In this document: piece by piece, positions 7,631 through 16,119 of the stretch
How the letters are laid out: each line of letters begins with the position of its first letter
Numbering within the stretch: position 1 is the stretch's first letter
Assembly (NCBI GenBank): GCA_964498125.1
Contig: CAZCGE010000066.1
Coordinates: 1 to 31,195, forward strand
From: CAMDBL01 sp964498125
GTDB lineage: Bacteria; Pseudomonadota; Alphaproteobacteria; Rhizobiales; Hyphomicrobiaceae
Direction: 5' to 3'
Length of the DNA: 31,195 nucleotides
The notes under the pieces: model-generated
Database searches by the model: none
What the model was told of the DNA's origin: nothing
What the model saw: only the letters and a program-made list of their open reading frames with translations
Program-made: the position numbers and the translations under genes

Positions 7631-8071
7631 TGCGTTTCCTCTCCTGCCCTTTGACAGTTGGTCCGTTCAGGCATCGGCCGCGATTCTTGAAGTCCGCGGG
7701 AAAGGCCGAACATCGGACCAGCGTGCTGCGACAGATTGTAAGACCAATCCACCCTGCGCGCACCCGGCCGCTCTCCTAGCATGCAGATTGGCGGTATGAC
7801 AGTGGGGTGACGACGGGCCGCGCGCAGCAATGGCCATGTACGTATTTACTCTTTGCTAACCATCATGGCACAGACTCGGGCTACAGTATTGCAAGGCATA
7901 CAGGGCGTTTGCCCCTGCCGTCGTCGGGGGCGCGGGCGCGCGGCCTTGGCAAGCCGCACTGTATTTGGTGTTAGTGGGTTTTGGGCCGTCGCCAGCCGCG
8001 TGGTTTTGATGAGCGTCTGACTTATTTTCACCATTGAGCTGCGATCAACGATCGGACAAGACGGGGAACAC
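7631..8071. other. Divergent intergenic region between scoA and the L,D-transpeptidase gene
   Basis: These 441 bases separate two divergently read genes and must hold both promoters. I see no convincing gene, no member of the repeat families found elsewhere in the window, and no clear consensus promoter. An open minus-strand frame at 7846-8103 is short, arginine-rich and lacks a ribosome-binding site. Confidence 0.5.
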
Positions 8072-8641
8072 ATGATGCTTTGCGGCAAGAGTGCTCGAGC
8101 CACGATCGCCGGTATGGCCCTGCTGGTGGCGGCGCTGCTGCCCTGTACAGCAAGAGCCCAAGGTTTTTTCGACTTCCTGTGGAGCGGCGGCTCACGTAGC
8201 GAGGTGTCGTTTCCCTCGACCTATGCGCCCGGGCAGGTCATTGTCAGCTTCGGCGACCGCAAGTTGTACTGGGTCCACAAACGTGGCGAGGCGATCAGCT
8301 ATCCAATTGCCGTGCCGCGCCAGCAGAGCCGCTGGCAGGGCATGACCAGCGTCTCCGACAAGCGCGTCAATCCGGCCTGGACGCCGACGGCGCAGATGCG
8401 GCGGGAAAACCCGGCGCTGCCCGTGCACATGCCGGGCGGGCACCCGCAAAATCCGCTGGGTGTGCGCGCCCTCTATCTCGGCTCCTCCATGTATCGTATC
8501 CACGGCACCGACGCCCCCTGGACGATTGGCGATGCCGTCTCCAAGGGCTGCATCCGCATGTACAACGAGGATGTGGTTGATCTCTATCCGCGGGTTCCGG
8601 TCGGCGCGCGCGTCACGGTGACGTGGCAGCGGTTTAGCTGA
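8072..8641 (+). CDS. L,D-transpeptidase (YkuD domain), secreted
   Basis: A 189-residue exported enzyme that would form 3-3 peptidoglycan cross-links or attach proteins to the stem peptides in the periplasm. A Sec-type signal peptide covers residues 1-29 (hydrophobic core 11-24, TARAQ cleavage). The YkuD domain occupies about 55-187, with the catalytic motif HGT (H144) and SKGCIRM (S157, nucleophile C160, R162). Before it lies the VPRQQSRWQG and NPxxPxxMPGGHPQNPLG pattern common to alphaproteobacterial members of the ErfK/YbiS/YcfS/YnhG group. Length is typical. A GGGGA ribosome-binding site precedes two adjacent ATGs (8072 and 8075); either may be used. The gene stands alone. Confidence 0.93.
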   Translation: MMLCGKSARATIAGMALLVAALLPCTARAQGFFDFLWSGGSRSEVSFPSTYAPGQVIVSFGDRKLYWVHKRGEAISYPIAVPRQQSRWQGMTSVSDKRVNPAWTPTAQMRRENPALPVHMPGGHPQNPLGVRALYLGSSMYRIHGTDAPWTIGDAVSKGCIRMYNEDVVDLYPRVPVGARVTVTWQRFS

Positions 8642-8736
8642 GCCAAAGCTGGGTAGACCCGGAAGACGCACTACGGCGACCGCTGGCGCCAAGGTGTCCG
8701 ACATGATGTCAGACACCAATGCACCCTCGCCATCAA

Positions 8737-9312
8737 TCAGACGGTTATGTCGAAATAGACGCGGGACAGCTCGATCCGAAAGTCGACGGCCTCGAAATGC
8801 AGCGCGTCACCCGGCGCCTTCAGCACCTCGAACTCGAAGCCCGTCTCCGTGCGCCTGTAGTGTTCCACCCGCATCTGGTCCTGGTACACGAGCGCGATGT
8901 GCCGCACGGTCGGCAGCGACTTGTAGAAGTCGAGCTTGGCTCCACGGTCGATATCGATGGTCGACGGTGACAGTACCTCGATAACAATCAGCGGATCCGT
9001 GACGTAGTTGCCAGTGCCGGCCGGTCCGCACCGGACAACAACATCGGGCCTCGTCTTGTCCGTGTCCTTGGGATCTTCCGTGCGCTGCACGCGCATGCCG
9101 CCCTGGTAGGTGCGGCAGCCGCGCGCATCCATGGCGAGCTTCAGCGGCGCGCCGATGTTGCCGGCGATCTGCTCATGCGTCTCCGTCGGGTTCGTCATCA
9201 TGACAATGACGCCCTCGACCAGCTCGAACATGGCCGTATCCGCCTGCGCCTCGACGAAGGCGTCGAAGCCGGCAATGGTCACCGGATCGGGTCGGCGGAG
9301 CGCGGTTGCCAT
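8737..9312 (-). CDS. Uma2-family (DUF820) putative restriction-like endonuclease
   Basis: A 191-residue protein with the PD-(D/E)xK fold motifs of Uma2/DUF820: FELVEGVIV (E33), TRPDVVV (D90), LIVIEVLSPST (E112) and a following lysine (K126). This is the arrangement that binds metal in restriction-like nucleases. Members are very common in cyanobacteria and also occur in alphaproteobacteria, often as lone genes; the cellular role is not settled. The motifs appear intact, so the protein may be active. It is a single minus-strand gene that converges with the L,D-transpeptidase. The start at 9312 gives the usual family length. Confidence 0.88.
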   Translation of the reverse strand: MATALRRPDPVTIAGFDAFVEAQADTAMFELVEGVIVMMTNPTETHEQIAGNIGAPLKLAMDARGCRTYQGGMRVQRTEDPKDTDKTRPDVVVRCGPAGTGNYVTDPLIVIEVLSPSTIDIDRGAKLDFYKSLPTVRHIALVYQDQMRVEHYRRTETGFEFEVLKAPGDALHFEAVDFRIELSRVYFDITV

Positions 9313-9590
9313 AAATCACCTTGTCGGATGAGCGAGACTACTCCCACACCTTCCAACTGTCACATGCGGACACCAAACGAGGTTGACTCCTGGCAGGCCC
9401 GCGAGATGAGTTTGGCATCAGACATCCTTTGCCATCATGTTGGTACGGCCTTGACCTTTCCGCCGAAATTCCTGTTGATGCACGATGCAATTGCGTTTTG
9501 CGGCAGCGCACAATATGCGCTAGCGGTAGTCAGCTCTTTGGCTGCCGGGAAATCTTGATGCCGCGGGCGGCCGTGCTCGTGGAGTTATGA

Positions 9591-10469
9591 ATGACCGTGG
9601 TGCGACCGCGCCGTAGCGTGCTCTTCATGCCGGGCTCCAATGCTCGCGCGCTGGAGAAAGCCAAATCTCTGCCTGCCGATGCGCTGATCCTGGATCTGGA
9701 GGACGCCGTCGCGCCCGAGGCGAAAGCCACCGCGCGCGATCAGGTGGTGGCTGCGGTCCAGGGCGGTGGCTATGGCCGGCGCGAGTTGGTCGTGCGCATC
9801 AATGCCTTGGATTCGGCCTGGGGCCACGCCGATCTCGCCGCTGCTATTGCCGCCGGCCCCGACGGGGTGCTGGTGCCGAAGATTTCCTCGACCGACGAGA
9901 TTGAGAAGGTGGATGCCCTGCTGGCGGCGGCGCCCGCCAGGACACGGCTGTGGGTGATGATGGAGATGCCGCTCGCCATTCTCGATGCCCGGGCCATCGC
10001 CGCCACCAGCCGGCGCGCGGGTTCGAGGTTGTCCTGCTTCGTGATGGGCACCAATGACCTTATCAAGGAGACGCGGGCGGAAATCGACGCCCAGCGCACG
10101 GCCGCCCTCTACTGGCTGTCGGTCAGCGTCACGGCGGCGCGCGCCTTCGGTCTCGATATTCTCGACGGCGTTTACAACAATTTCCGCGATGCCGACGGCT
10201 TGATGACCGAATGCCTGCAGGGTCGCCGGCTGGGTATGGACGGCAAGACGCTGATTCATCCCGACCAGGTCGCCGCCGCCAATCAGGTCTTTTCGCCTTC
10301 GCCAGCCGAAGTGGAAGCCGCGCGCAAGATCATCGCCGCGTTCGCCGAACCGCGGAACAAGGACAAGGGCGTGATCACGCTCGATGGCCGCATGGTCGAG
10401 CTGCTGCATGCGGACATGGCCAGGCGCACTGTGGCCATCGCCGATGCGATCGCGGCCAGTGGTGGGTGA
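9591..10469 (+). CDS. HpcH/HpaI aldolase, CitE-like (putative malyl-CoA lyase or thioesterase)
   Basis: A 292-residue TIM-barrel protein of the CitE branch. Recognisable parts are RRSVLFMPGSN, ILDLEDAVAPEAK (35-45), VVRIN (R70), VPKI, MMEMP (E125 as metal ligand), and FVMGTNDL (D156). Relatives cleave or form C-C bonds of malyl-CoA, beta-methylmalyl-CoA or citramalyl-CoA, or hydrolyse malyl-CoA. Only four bases separate it from the mesaconyl-CoA hydratase gene, so the pair is an operon. Mesaconyl-CoA hydratase makes beta-methylmalyl-CoA, the substrate of beta-methylmalyl-CoA lyase in the ethylmalonyl-CoA pathway. The N-terminus looks more CitE/Mcl2-like than Mcl1-like, so thioesterase activity is a fair alternative. 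Confidence 0.85.
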   Translation: MTVVRPRRSVLFMPGSNARALEKAKSLPADALILDLEDAVAPEAKATARDQVVAAVQGGGYGRRELVVRINALDSAWGHADLAAAIAAGPDGVLVPKISSTDEIEKVDALLAAAPARTRLWVMMEMPLAILDARAIAATSRRAGSRLSCFVMGTNDLIKETRAEIDAQRTAALYWLSVSVTAARAFGLDILDGVYNNFRDADGLMTECLQGRRLGMDGKTLIHPDQVAAANQVFSPSPAEVEAARKIIAAFAEPRNKDKGVITLDGRMVELLHADMARRTVAIADAIAASGG

Positions 10470-10473
10470 GGCC

Positions 10474-11529
10474 ATGGCGGCAAAATCCAACCCAGGCAAT
10501 TTCTTCGAGGATTTCCGCCTCGGCCAGATGATCCGCCACGCCACGCCGCGCACGCTGACGGCCGGAGACGTGGCGCTTTACCAGGGCCTCTACGGCGGGC
10601 GCTTCGCCGTGCAGTCCTCGGATGTTTTTGCCACGGCGATCGGATATCCGCGCGCGCCGGTCGATGACCTGCTGGTGTTCCACGTCGTGTTCGGCAAGTC
10701 GGTGGCGGACATCTCGCTCAACGCGGTGGCCAATCTCGGCTATGCCGACTGCCGCTTCCTGACGCCGGTTTTTCCGGGCGACACGCTGACGGCGGCGTCG
10801 GAAGTGATCGGCCTGCGCGAGAATTCAAACAAGGAGACGGGCGTCGTCTGGGTCCGCACCACGGGCCAGAACCAGCGCGGCGAGCCAGTGCTGTCCTATT
10901 GCCGCTGGGTGATGGTGAGGAAGCGCGACGCCGCGGCGCAGGCTGCGGCCGCGCATGTCCCAGTGTTGCCGGAGCGGGTCGATCCTCATCGGCTCGGCGG
11001 CGCGGTGCCGCGGCTCGACGCCAGCCGATACGATGTGGCCCTGGCCGGGTCGGCAGCCCGCTGGGGCGATTATGCGGTGGGCGAGCGCATCGACCATGTC
11101 GACGGCATGACCATCGAGGAAGCGGAACAGCAGATCGCGACGCGGCTCTACCAGAACTCCGCCAAAGTGCATTTCAATCAGCACAGCGAGGCCCAAGGGT
11201 GGTTCAAGCGCCGCCTCGTCTACGGCGGCGTCGTCATCTCGTTGGCGCGGGCTCTGTCGTTCAATGGCCTGGCCAATGCCTTCCACATCGCGGCGATCAA
11301 TGGCGGCCGGCACATCGCGCCCTGCTTCGCCGGTGATACGGTTTACGCCTGGAGCGAGGTGCTGGAGACCGCCGAGATCAGCGGGCGCACCGACATCGGT
11401 GCCTTGCGCGTGCGGCTCGTCGCCACCAAGGATCGGCCCTGCCACGACTATCCGCTCAAGACCGCGGCGGGAGCGGCCGCCGACGGCGTCGTACTCGATC
11501 TCGACCTCTGGGCCGTGCTTCCCCGTTGA
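10474..11529 (+). CDS. mch: Mesaconyl-CoA hydratase (double MaoC domain)
   Basis: The ATG at 10474, four bases after the preceding stop, gives a 351-residue protein close to the usual length of about 340-350. The upstream open frame overlaps the citE-like gene and is not needed. Two hot-dog/MaoC domains are seen: residues about 8-150 (NPGNFFEDFRLGQ, HATPRT, GDVALYQGLYGGRFAVQSSDVFA, FHVVFGKSVADISLNAVANLGYA) and about 190-345 (DYAVGERIDHVDGMTIEEAE, ISLARALSFNG, HIAPCFAGDTVYAWSEV). The opening strongly recalls Rhodobacter and Methylobacterium Mch. It reversibly hydrates mesaconyl-CoA to beta-methylmalyl-CoA in the ethylmalonyl-CoA pathway for acetyl-CoA assimilation. No ccr or ecm genes are in the window. 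Confidence 0.9.
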   Translation: MAAKSNPGNFFEDFRLGQMIRHATPRTLTAGDVALYQGLYGGRFAVQSSDVFATAIGYPRAPVDDLLVFHVVFGKSVADISLNAVANLGYADCRFLTPVFPGDTLTAASEVIGLRENSNKETGVVWVRTTGQNQRGEPVLSYCRWVMVRKRDAAAQAAAAHVPVLPERVDPHRLGGAVPRLDASRYDVALAGSAARWGDYAVGERIDHVDGMTIEEAEQQIATRLYQNSAKVHFNQHSEAQGWFKRRLVYGGVVISLARALSFNGLANAFHIAAINGGRHIAPCFAGDTVYAWSEVLETAEISGRTDIGALRVRLVATKDRPCHDYPLKTAAGAAADGVVLDLDLWAVLPR

Positions 11530-11560
11530 CCTGGCAAGCCTCGGCGCGCAATGAGTTGGC

Positions 11561-12427
11561 ATGATCGGTGTCTTCGATTCTGGCCTCGGCGGCCTGACGG
11601 TGCTGCGCGCGCTGTGCCAGCGCTTCCCTGAGCTTGCCTTTCTCTACCTTGCCGACCGCGCCAACGTGCCATATGGCAACCGTTCCGCGGAGGAGGTGGT
11701 GGCGCTGACACGCGCGGCCGTCGAGCATTTGTTCCAATCCGACTGCAAGCTGGTGCTGCTCGGCTGTAACACGGCAACGGCGGTGGCGGCGCGTACCCTG
11801 CAGCGCGACTGGCTGCCGGCGAGCGCATGGCGCGGGCTCGGCCACAACGTACTTGGCATCGTCGCGCCCACCGTGGAAGCAGCGACGCAGACGCCCTATG
11901 CCGTGACAACGCCGCAGTACCCGCAGAAAAACAATACCGACCTGATCGCGGTGTTCGCGACGACGCGCACGGTTGCGTCAGGGGTCTATCCCGAAGAGAT
12001 CGGCAAGCGCTGCCCCAAGGTGGAAGTGGTGCAAATCGCTTGTCCAGGACTTGCCGGTGCGATCGAGGAGGCCAGGCCTGAATCCGAACTCGATCCGCTG
12101 GTGGCGGCGGCGGTGGCCGGATTGTTGGCCCAGACCGGCGGACGGCCGCCGCATCGCGCCATCCTCGGCTGCACGCACTATCCGCTGGTCGAGCACTTGT
12201 TTCGTCAGCACCTGGCGCCGTTCACCCGCCTGCTGTCGCAGCCGGAGGTGGTTGCCGACAGCTTCGAGGACTACCTGGCGCGCCACCCAGGCTATCGGGG
12301 CGGCGGCGAAGGCGGCAGGGTAATGCTTTGGACCACCCGCGACCCGCTGGCAACCAGCCGTCACGCCGCCGTGTTTTGGCCGGATGTCCCCGCCTTTGGC
12401 CAGACCATTGTCGGCGCTGGCCGTTGA
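11561..12427 (+). CDS. murI: Glutamate racemase
   Basis: A 288-residue enzyme making D-glutamate for peptidoglycan without a cofactor. The family motifs are IGVFDSGLGGLTVL (D6, S7), VPYGN (37-41), GCNTAT with catalytic C69, and GCTHYP with the second catalytic C204. Two things are unusual. LADRANVPYGN replaces the common GDxxxxPYG. There is also an extra polar segment after VAPTVEAA (TPYAVTTPQYPQKNN, about 111-125), a version found in some alphaproteobacteria. The start follows the mch stop by 31 bases, so it may be read through from that operon, but it has no metabolic link to it. Confidence 0.95.
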   Translation: MIGVFDSGLGGLTVLRALCQRFPELAFLYLADRANVPYGNRSAEEVVALTRAAVEHLFQSDCKLVLLGCNTATAVAARTLQRDWLPASAWRGLGHNVLGIVAPTVEAATQTPYAVTTPQYPQKNNTDLIAVFATTRTVASGVYPEEIGKRCPKVEVVQIACPGLAGAIEEARPESELDPLVAAAVAGLLAQTGGRPPHRAILGCTHYPLVEHLFRQHLAPFTRLLSQPEVVADSFEDYLARHPGYRGGGEGGRVMLWTTRDPLATSRHAAVFWPDVPAFGQTIVGAGR

Positions 12428-12434
12428 TGCACGG

Positions 12435-12495
12435 CTCGTCCTTTGTATGTCGCATATTCCAAGCCAAACCGGTGGCCACTTTTGCGAACTCTGCT
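12435..12495. repeat. Short palindromic repeat, family A, copy 2 (diverged)
   Basis: A degenerate copy of the 65-bp unit at 3496-3560. It shares CGTCCTTTG, CCAAGCCAAACCGGTG and CCAC, but the inner arms are weakened (GCATATTCC, and GCGAACTCTGC in place of GGAAAATGC). It sits exactly between the convergent murI and eipB genes and touches the eipB stop codon at 12495-12497, where a transcription terminator would be expected. Confidence 0.65.
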
Positions 12496-13382
12496 TAGCG
12501 TTTGCCGGCGGGCGCCTTGGTGGGCGGGGGCGGGCTGTCACACTTGGGAGCGTCCAGGAAGGCCAGCTCTTTCAGCTCGCCCTTGATGGCGAACTCGCCG
12601 TAGTCGATGACCAGCTTGGTCGACACGCCGTTGTCATAGAAGCGGAAGGCGAGCTCATAGGACGGCACGGAATCCTTCTTTTCCGAGCCCGGTTCGAAAT
12701 AGCTGATGGAAACCGGCCAGAAGCTATGTTTATCGAGCAGGTCGGCGTTCTTGATGACGGCCGGGCTTTTCACCGCGCCAGGCGCCACGCGCTTGCCGAT
12801 CGCCGTCGTCGTCGAGTACACCTTCTCGCCTTTCTCCGAGCCGTCGTAGAGGTCGCCGATGAAGATCGTTTTGCCGGCCTGTGCCGCGGCGATCAGCGCG
12901 ACGGAATGCTGGACAGGAAAATAAACTCCTGTCGCCAATTTGAAGGTCTTCTTCTTCGGCCGCGTCAGTTCCACGTCGATCGAGCCGCCTTCGCGGGCAG
13001 CATCCCCCTGCGTCGTATCGGTCAGGGTCTCGTCTTTGTAGGAATTGGAGTTGAAGCGGAAGGTCTTGCCGCTGGCATCTTCATAGCTCGACGACCGCAA
13101 ATCATTGAGCTGGGCGGTGCCCTCGCTGTTGGCCATACGGGTGACGAAGCGCATGTTCTGCGTATAGCCTTCGCAGGTGCTGCCGGTCAGCTCGTAGACC
13201 ATGCGGCCGGACACATCGACGATGCTGGAACCGGAAGAGGAACGCTCCAGCGAGATGTCGTAAATCGCTCGATGCGGCGCCAGCACGATGCTTTTGTCCG
13301 CCGCCGTCTGTGCGCGCGCAACCGTGGCGCCGAGACCGGCGAGGGCAAAGAGGCCCAAGATCAACACGCGCGAATGGCTCAT
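12495..13382 (-). CDS. eipB: EipB/DUF1849 periplasmic envelope-integrity protein
   Basis: The start at 13382 gives 295 residues with a clean signal peptide (VLILGLFALAGLGATVARA, cleavage before QTAADK) and GGAGACGAGG as ribosome-binding site. The open frame upstream to 13604 overlaps the RidA-family gene and is rejected as coding. Family markers are LAPHRAIYDISLE at about 34-46, STCEGYTQNMRF, and DAPKC near the C-terminus. C70 and C281 correspond to the disulfide pair described for Brucella EipB (Cys69-Cys278), a beta-spiral periplasmic protein needed for cell-envelope integrity. The protein ends in a proline- and lysine-rich tail. The family is essentially alphaproteobacterial, which supports the taxonomic reading. 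Confidence 0.9.
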   Translation of the reverse strand: MSHSRVLILGLFALAGLGATVARAQTAADKSIVLAPHRAIYDISLERSSSGSSIVDVSGRMVYELTGSTCEGYTQNMRFVTRMANSEGTAQLNDLRSSSYEDASGKTFRFNSNSYKDETLTDTTQGDAAREGGSIDVELTRPKKKTFKLATGVYFPVQHSVALIAAAQAGKTIFIGDLYDGSEKGEKVYSTTTAIGKRVAPGAVKSPAVIKNADLLDKHSFWPVSISYFEPGSEKKDSVPSYELAFRFYDNGVSTKLVIDYGEFAIKGELKELAFLDAPKCDSPPPPTKAPAGKR

Positions 13383-13517
13383 CCTCGTCTCCAGTGGTCG
13401 CGGACCTGACGTGACATCCTGCCATTGGGTGCAAGACGGCAGCAAACTCTTGCCTTTCAGATCGATAGGCGTTGATGATGGCGTAGTCGCGAACGAAGCC
13501 AACGGCAAGGTGCATTC

Positions 13518-13985
13518 ATGACCGGGAAAACGGAACAGCGGCTGAAGGCGCTCGGCATCGAACTGCCGGCAGCGCCCGCGCCAGTCGGTAATTATGTTGC
13601 GCATGCACGTTCTGGCAACCTGCTGTTCATCTCCGGCCAGCTATCGCGCAGCAGTGACGGCAAGCTCATCACCGGCGTGCTGGGAGGCAGCCTCAGTGTG
13701 GCGCAGGGGCAGGCGGCGGCCCGGCAGTGCGCCCTCAACGTCCTGGCGCAAGCGAAAGCCGCGCTCGGCGACCTCGACCGGATCGTGCAGGTCATGCGGT
13801 TGACGGGTTTTGTCGCCTGCGCACCCGGCTTCGTCGATCACCCGCAGGTCCTCAATGGCGCCTCCGACCTGATGGCCGAAGTCTTGGGTGAGCGCGGCAT
13901 GCACACGCGAGCAGCCATCGGCGCGGCCAGCCTGCCTGCCGGCTGCGCGGTCGAGATCGATGCCATTCTCGCAGTCGCCGAGTGA
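13518..13985 (+). CDS. RidA/YjgF family protein (Rid2-like)
   Basis: A 155-residue RidA-fold protein. The alphaproteobacterial subtype is recognised by GNYVAHARSGNLLFISGQL, AARQCALNVLAQAKAALGDLDRIVQV, VNLxG-like VMRLTGFV, and the C-terminal RAAIGAASLPAGCAVEIDAI. R131 and E146 fall where the RidA active-site arginine and glutamate lie. RidA proteins hydrolyse reactive enamine/imine intermediates from PLP enzymes; members of this longer subgroup are less well characterised. It is followed 10 bases later by the glycerophosphodiesterase gene in the same direction, an association that recurs in alphaproteobacteria but has no obvious metabolic logic. Confidence 0.92.
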   Translation: MTGKTEQRLKALGIELPAAPAPVGNYVAHARSGNLLFISGQLSRSSDGKLITGVLGGSLSVAQGQAAARQCALNVLAQAKAALGDLDRIVQVMRLTGFVACAPGFVDHPQVLNGASDLMAEVLGERGMHTRAAIGAASLPAGCAVEIDAILAVAE

Positions 13986-13995
13986 CGGATTAGGC

Positions 13996-14757
13996 ATGCT
14001 CGACCGCACTTTCATTCGCCCTATTGCCCATCGCGGGCTGCATGATGCCGCCAACGGCATTATCGAGAACACGGCGCCTGCTTTCGCCGCGGCCATGTCG
14101 GCTGGCCACGGCATCGAGTGCGATCTGCAGCCGGCAGCCGGCGGCTTGCCGGTGGTGTTTCACGACACGCGCATCGAGAGACTGATGGACGCGCAGGGCA
14201 ACGTGGCCACCTTGACTGCGGCCGATCTCGCTCGTCTGCGCTATCGCAATTCCGGGGAACGCATCGCGACGTTTGCGGCGCTGCTCGAACAGGTTGCAGG
14301 TCGTGTGCCGTTGCTGGTCGAGATCAAGAGTGACTGGACGCCACCGAAGCCAACATTCCTGTGCCAGATCGCCGATGCGGCGCGCGTCTATGCCGGGCCG
14401 CTGGCGCTGATGTCGTTCGACCCCGCTGTGATGGCTGCCATGCGCGATTTGGTTCCAGGCGTGCCACGCGGCATCGTCGCGGGGCACTATCGAGGGGCAG
14501 GGTGGTGGAACGATGTCCTCGACGAGGCCCGGCGAGCGGCATTGAGCGACCTGCTGGACTCCGGGCCAGCCCAGCCCGATTTCTATGCCTATCACGTCGC
14601 GGATTTGCCGACGCCGGTGACACGCTATGTGCGCGAGGTGGCGGGCATGCCGTTGTTCACCTGGACGGTGCGCCAACCGTCGGACTGGGACATAGCCCGC
14701 CGCTGGGCCGATGCGGCGATCTTCGAGGGGACCGTGCCGGCCGCGGATGCCGACTGA
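13996..14757 (+). CDS. Glycerophosphodiester phosphodiesterase family protein
   Basis: The start at 13996, ten bases after the RidA-family stop, gives 253 residues; the frame continues upstream but would overlap that gene. It has the GDPD TIM-barrel motifs: IAHRGLHD (H12, R13), IIENTAPAF (E24, N25), GIECDLQ (E41, D43) and VVFHDTRIERL (H56, D57), plus VEIKSD (E near 103) for metal. It lacks a signal peptide and is probably cytoplasmic. It would release sn-glycerol 3-phosphate from glycerophosphodiesters. The final FEGTVPA differs from the canonical 'GI.TDxP' ending, so the substrate may differ. Confidence 0.92.
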   Translation: MLDRTFIRPIAHRGLHDAANGIIENTAPAFAAAMSAGHGIECDLQPAAGGLPVVFHDTRIERLMDAQGNVATLTAADLARLRYRNSGERIATFAALLEQVAGRVPLLVEIKSDWTPPKPTFLCQIADAARVYAGPLALMSFDPAVMAAMRDLVPGVPRGIVAGHYRGAGWWNDVLDEARRAALSDLLDSGPAQPDFYAYHVADLPTPVTRYVREVAGMPLFTWTVRQPSDWDIARRWADAAIFEGTVPAADAD

Positions 14758-14793
14758 CTGTTGGGATTACACTTGTGCCCATTGCCATCGGCT

Positions 14794-15885
14794 TCACGTT
14801 GCCCGTCCCTGCATGATCTCCCGCGTCAGCTCCAGCAAATCGCCGGCCAGCGGGCCGAATGCGGCATAGCGCGGATCGGTGGTGGCGCCGTTGATGAAGA
14901 GCTGGTGCAGTTGCAGGAAGACGATGGCGAGCTTCAGCATGGCGAGCACGCGAAACAACGGCATGTCAGACACGTCGGCGCCGGTCAGCCGCGCATAGGC
15001 GGCAATGGCCTCGGCGCGCGTCGGAAAGCCTTCAGCCGCGGTCGGCATCTGCGCCATGCGGTGCATGACCGGTGGGTCGCCCGCCTCGGTCCAGTAGCTG
15101 AGCGTGGTGGCAAGGTCGAACAGCGGATCACCGCGCGTGCTCTGGTCCCAATCGACGACCGCGACAGGCGCCAGCGTGTGTGCGGCCAGGATCATATTGT
15201 CGATCTTGAGATCGGAATGCAGCAGCGCCGGTCGCCGTTCGCCCACCGGCTGGCGCTCGAGCCAGGCCACGATCTCGTTGGCAAGTATGCGAGACTGACC
15301 CGTCGCGATGCGTTCGGCGCGGCCCTTCCAACCGGCAATCTGGCGGCGCGTGAAACCCTCCGGCTTGCCGAATTCGCCCAGGCCGACGGCAGCCGGATCG
15401 ACCGCATGCAGCCGGGCCAGCGTCTCGACCAGGGTCAGGCCAAGCGTGCGGCAGGTCTCCGGTCGGCCGTCGAGCAAGGTGCGATCATCGCCCTTGATGA
15501 CGAGGCCCTCACGGAACTCGATGAGTTGGAACGGCACGCCGATGACGGTCTTGTCCTCGCACAGGTGCAGACCGGTCGGCGCCAGGGGGAACGCCTTGCC
15601 GAGCCGCGACAGCACGCGATGCTCCCGGCCCATGTCGTGGGCGCCGGGCGGCAGCTCGCCCGACGGCGGCCGGCGCAACACGATCGGTCGCCCGCCGGCG
15701 CGGATCAGATAGTTGATGTTGGCGAGGCCCGAGGCGAATTGTCGAACCGGCTCGTCGGCGTCCAGCGGCAGGCCGATGCCCGCCAACCAGCCTCCCAGCC
15801 GGTCGACATCGATCGCCACGGTCTCCCGGTCGGCCCGGAACGTGTGGCCGGTTGCGGGTGATACTGATGAAGGTGTCGTCGCCAT
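14794..15885 (-). CDS. Phosphotransferase family protein (APH/ACAD10-like kinase fold)
   Basis: A 363-residue protein with the aminoglycoside phosphotransferase/choline kinase fold. The N-lobe is about residues 45-125 (FASGLANINYLI, IVLRRPP). The catalytic loop is LLHSDLKIDNMIL (H223, D225, N230) and the metal-binding segment is VVDWDQSTRGDPLFDLA (D245). This subgroup often lies beside acyl-CoA dehydrogenases and is related to the kinase domain of human ACAD10; it is thought to phosphorylate small hydroxylated substrates such as 4-hydroxyacyl-CoA, not antibiotics. No acyl-CoA dehydrogenase is in the window. It is divergent from the hydrolase starting at 16120, with a 234-base shared promoter region. 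Confidence 0.88.
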   Translation of the reverse strand: MATTPSSVSPATGHTFRADRETVAIDVDRLGGWLAGIGLPLDADEPVRQFASGLANINYLIRAGGRPIVLRRPPSGELPPGAHDMGREHRVLSRLGKAFPLAPTGLHLCEDKTVIGVPFQLIEFREGLVIKGDDRTLLDGRPETCRTLGLTLVETLARLHAVDPAAVGLGEFGKPEGFTRRQIAGWKGRAERIATGQSRILANEIVAWLERQPVGERRPALLHSDLKIDNMILAAHTLAPVAVVDWDQSTRGDPLFDLATTLSYWTEAGDPPVMHRMAQMPTAAEGFPTRAEAIAAYARLTGADVSDMPLFRVLAMLKLAIVFLQLHQLFINGATTDPRYAAFGPLAGDLLELTREIMQGRAT

Positions 15886-16119
15886 GTCGGATCGGCTCGG
15901 CGTTGCATCAGGCGGCCGAGGTTACCCGATGCGGGCCGTGCCGCAAGCGCGCAATCCCGCTTGCAGCCTGGATCACCGCAAATGTGAGGTGCAGCCATGT
16001 GCGGAATACCACTCGCCTGGCTCCCGCGGGTTCGCGTAAGCTTGCATGCAAAGATCAGTCGTGGGGCGGCTCCTCGCAGGCCCGCGCGATGTGTCCGAAT
16101 CTTCTCGGGAGGCCCATGC

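Noticed and set aside
7846..8103. Small minus-strand frame before the L,D-transpeptidase
   Set aside because: It overlaps the transpeptidase start, has no ribosome-binding site and an arginine-rich random-looking product.
12384..13409. A 341-codon plus-strand open frame over eipB
   Set aside because: It is antisense to eipB, whose signal peptide and cysteine pair are convincing.
13383..13604. N-terminal extension of EipB
   Set aside because: The ATG at 13382 has a good ribosome-binding site and starts a clean signal peptide; the extension would overlap the RidA-family gene.
14794..15885. Aminoglycoside resistance gene
   Set aside because: The kinase motifs are those of the broad APH fold, and the sequence fits the ACAD10-like metabolic subgroup better than resistance enzymes.
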